DNA from: Chara braunii
Taxonomy: Eukaryota; Streptophyta; Charophyceae; Charales; Characeae
NCBI GenBank assembly: GCA_003427395.1
Contig: BFEA01000148.1
Location: 946,734-977,819 of the forward strand
Direction: 5' to 3'
Length of the DNA stretch: 31,086 nt
This document shows positions 30,020 to 31,086 of this stretch, piece after piece; the first letter of the stretch is position 1; every line of letters starts with the position of its first letter. The notes under the pieces are model-generated. The model ran no database searches and had not been told where the DNA came from. It saw only the letters and a list, made by a program, of their open reading frames with translations. The position numbers were made by a program, and so were the translations under genes.

Positions 30020-30196
30020 AGTTATCCCTGTGGTAACGTTTCTGACACCTGTAGCTTGAATACCTGAAACGCTGCATGATCGATAGCTCTCACTATTTGT
30101 ATTCGTGTCGGAAATCAAAATCAAATGAGTTTTTGCCCTTTTGCTCCACATGATAGGACACCTGCTTTATCTTCTATCGGATGCGCCGCTCCAGCC
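30020..30196 (-). pseudogene. Degraded fragment of cytosolic 25S/28S rRNA (antisense)
   Basis: Read on the minus strand this matches the conserved 3' part of large-subunit rRNA around the peptidyl-transferase domain. Plus-strand landmarks are agttatccctgtggtaac (30020-30037), tttctgacacct, the aaatcaaaatcaaa block (30112-30125), ccctttt...tccaca, taggacacctg and ccgctccagcc (to 30196). Compared with my memory of plant and animal 28S, about 25 bases are missing near 30151-30153 and the part between the gtagcttgaa and tattcgt blocks is diverged. Weaker similarity may continue left to about 29958, interrupted by a (GAT)n tract (29991-30007). It is too damaged to be a working rRNA. Confidence 0.8.
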
Positions 30197-30920
30197 TATA
30201 GTGCCATCGTGCTGTGTGCGCTAGGGGGGGGGGGAAGGGAGCGGCAGGGTCGGAATGACGTGGCAGGGGATGGTGATTGGAGCGGGGATTTTAATCACAG
30301 GGGGCGGGGCGGGTTGGGGGAATCGCGCAGGGAGAGGAGAAGGGAATGCCACGCAGGGGTAAGGAGGAGGATCGCAATGTAGGGGAGAGGGGGAGGGTTG
30401 GCGATGCAGAGGGGGAGCGGGATCGGGTTCAGGGAGGAAGCAGGGTGGTCGCGCACACGTTGTCGGCCGGTAGAAGGGGTCTGTCGGCACGCCGTCCGAA
30501 CCCTTTGTCTCGCGCCGCGTCTGTCACCCGCGGGAGGGTCGGTCAAGTCTCCTGTAACCTACACAAAAGATGTCAGTCCACATCAACAAATACAAGTACC
30601 GTAGCCGACCGTGACCAATGCAAGAAGGAACTCATGAGACACTGTCTGACAGAAATAATAAAAGTAGTTGCATTCAATCCAAAACAATGGGGTGTGAGAC
30701 ACTCGTTCCGGCCTCAGCCGTACACCTCGCTCCTGTGTTTGGGAAATCCGTCTGAGTCCCTACAGACCTAGTCATCAAACGCCGCCTAATCCTCCTCCCG
30801 ATTGGGTGTCGCCTATATCGTGTCCGTCGATCCCAAGGGACCGCGCTAGAGCTCTAAGTGTCTAACGTAGCCTCCCTCGCCCATCGAGGCCAAAGCTCCA
30901 GATCCACCGTGACCATAGTT
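30197..30920 (+). other. No gene recognised
   Basis: A G-rich first half (G10 run near 30224-30234) and more balanced second half. Overlapping open frames on both strands in the G-rich part look like composition effects. No tRNA or 5S signature seen. Confidence 0.3.
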
Positions 30921-31086
30921 CGGGTGTACCACTTCGGAAAGCCTGCTTCATGAAAGTACCCGCTCAAGAAGTCTCCTCCGGGCGTACCCCGTCGGAAGGC
31001 CCACTTCACGAAAGTACTCCCTCGAGAAGCCCCCTTCGGACGTACCCCTTCGGAAAGCCCACTTCCCGAAAGTACCCCTTCGGAAA
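30921..31086 (+). repeat. 58-bp tandem repeat, running off the window
   Basis: cggxcgtacc starts units at 30921, 30979 and 31037, an exact 58-bp period; units share ttcggaaagcccacttc, cgaaagtacccc and ctcgagaagcccccttc. Within each unit gtaccccttcggaaa and its relatives recur, so the unit itself seems built from a shorter sequence. The array continues beyond the window. Confidence 0.9.

Overview
This window is nuclear eukaryotic DNA built almost entirely from repeats; I found no intact host gene. Two old Ty3/gypsy LTR-retrotransposons, long arrays of tandem satellites, simple-sequence tracts, a decayed antisense piece of cytosolic 25S/28S rRNA and a few N positions suggest a large, transposon-rich genome. 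A streptophyte alga of the Chara type fits the look of the elements, but a transposon-rich fungus cannot be excluded from sequence alone.

Layout. 1-1362: two broken reading frames of unknown function (1-433 and 553-1362). 2081-8406: element 1, a plus-strand Ty3/gypsy element without chromodomain (gag with CCHC knuckle, protease, RT, RNase H, integrase), broken by nonsense codons and frameshifts. 8671-9699: a further acidic reading frame behind integrase, also broken. 10262-11250 and 12480-12930: minisatellites (29, 40, 14, 55 and 64 bp periods). 13386-17000: a non-coding stretch crowded with stem-loops, many with an 8-nt apical loop and a single-base bulge; this is the least explained part of the window. 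17403-17680: CTT microsatellite and CT-rich DNA. 17713-18540: 91-bp satellite; 18541-20290: 80-bp satellite. 20399-20472: TC microsatellite. 22329-28502, perhaps to about 28740: element 2, a minus-strand chromovirus (gag, protease, RT, RNase H, integrase, chromodomain), also broken. 28790-29570: AT-rich spacer. 30020-30196: minus-strand 25S/28S rRNA remnant. 30921-31086: 58-bp tandem repeat running off the window.

How it fits together. Both elements look dead: catalytic residues of the protease and/or integrase are changed and stop codons lie inside pol, most explicable as C-to-T or G-to-A changes. Element 1 keeps a textbook -1 frameshift heptamer (T TTT TTA) exactly where the protease frame overlaps the RT frame, and three SUMO-interaction-like motifs in Gag and the 3' reading frame. 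I could not delimit LTRs, primer-binding site or target-site duplications for either element.
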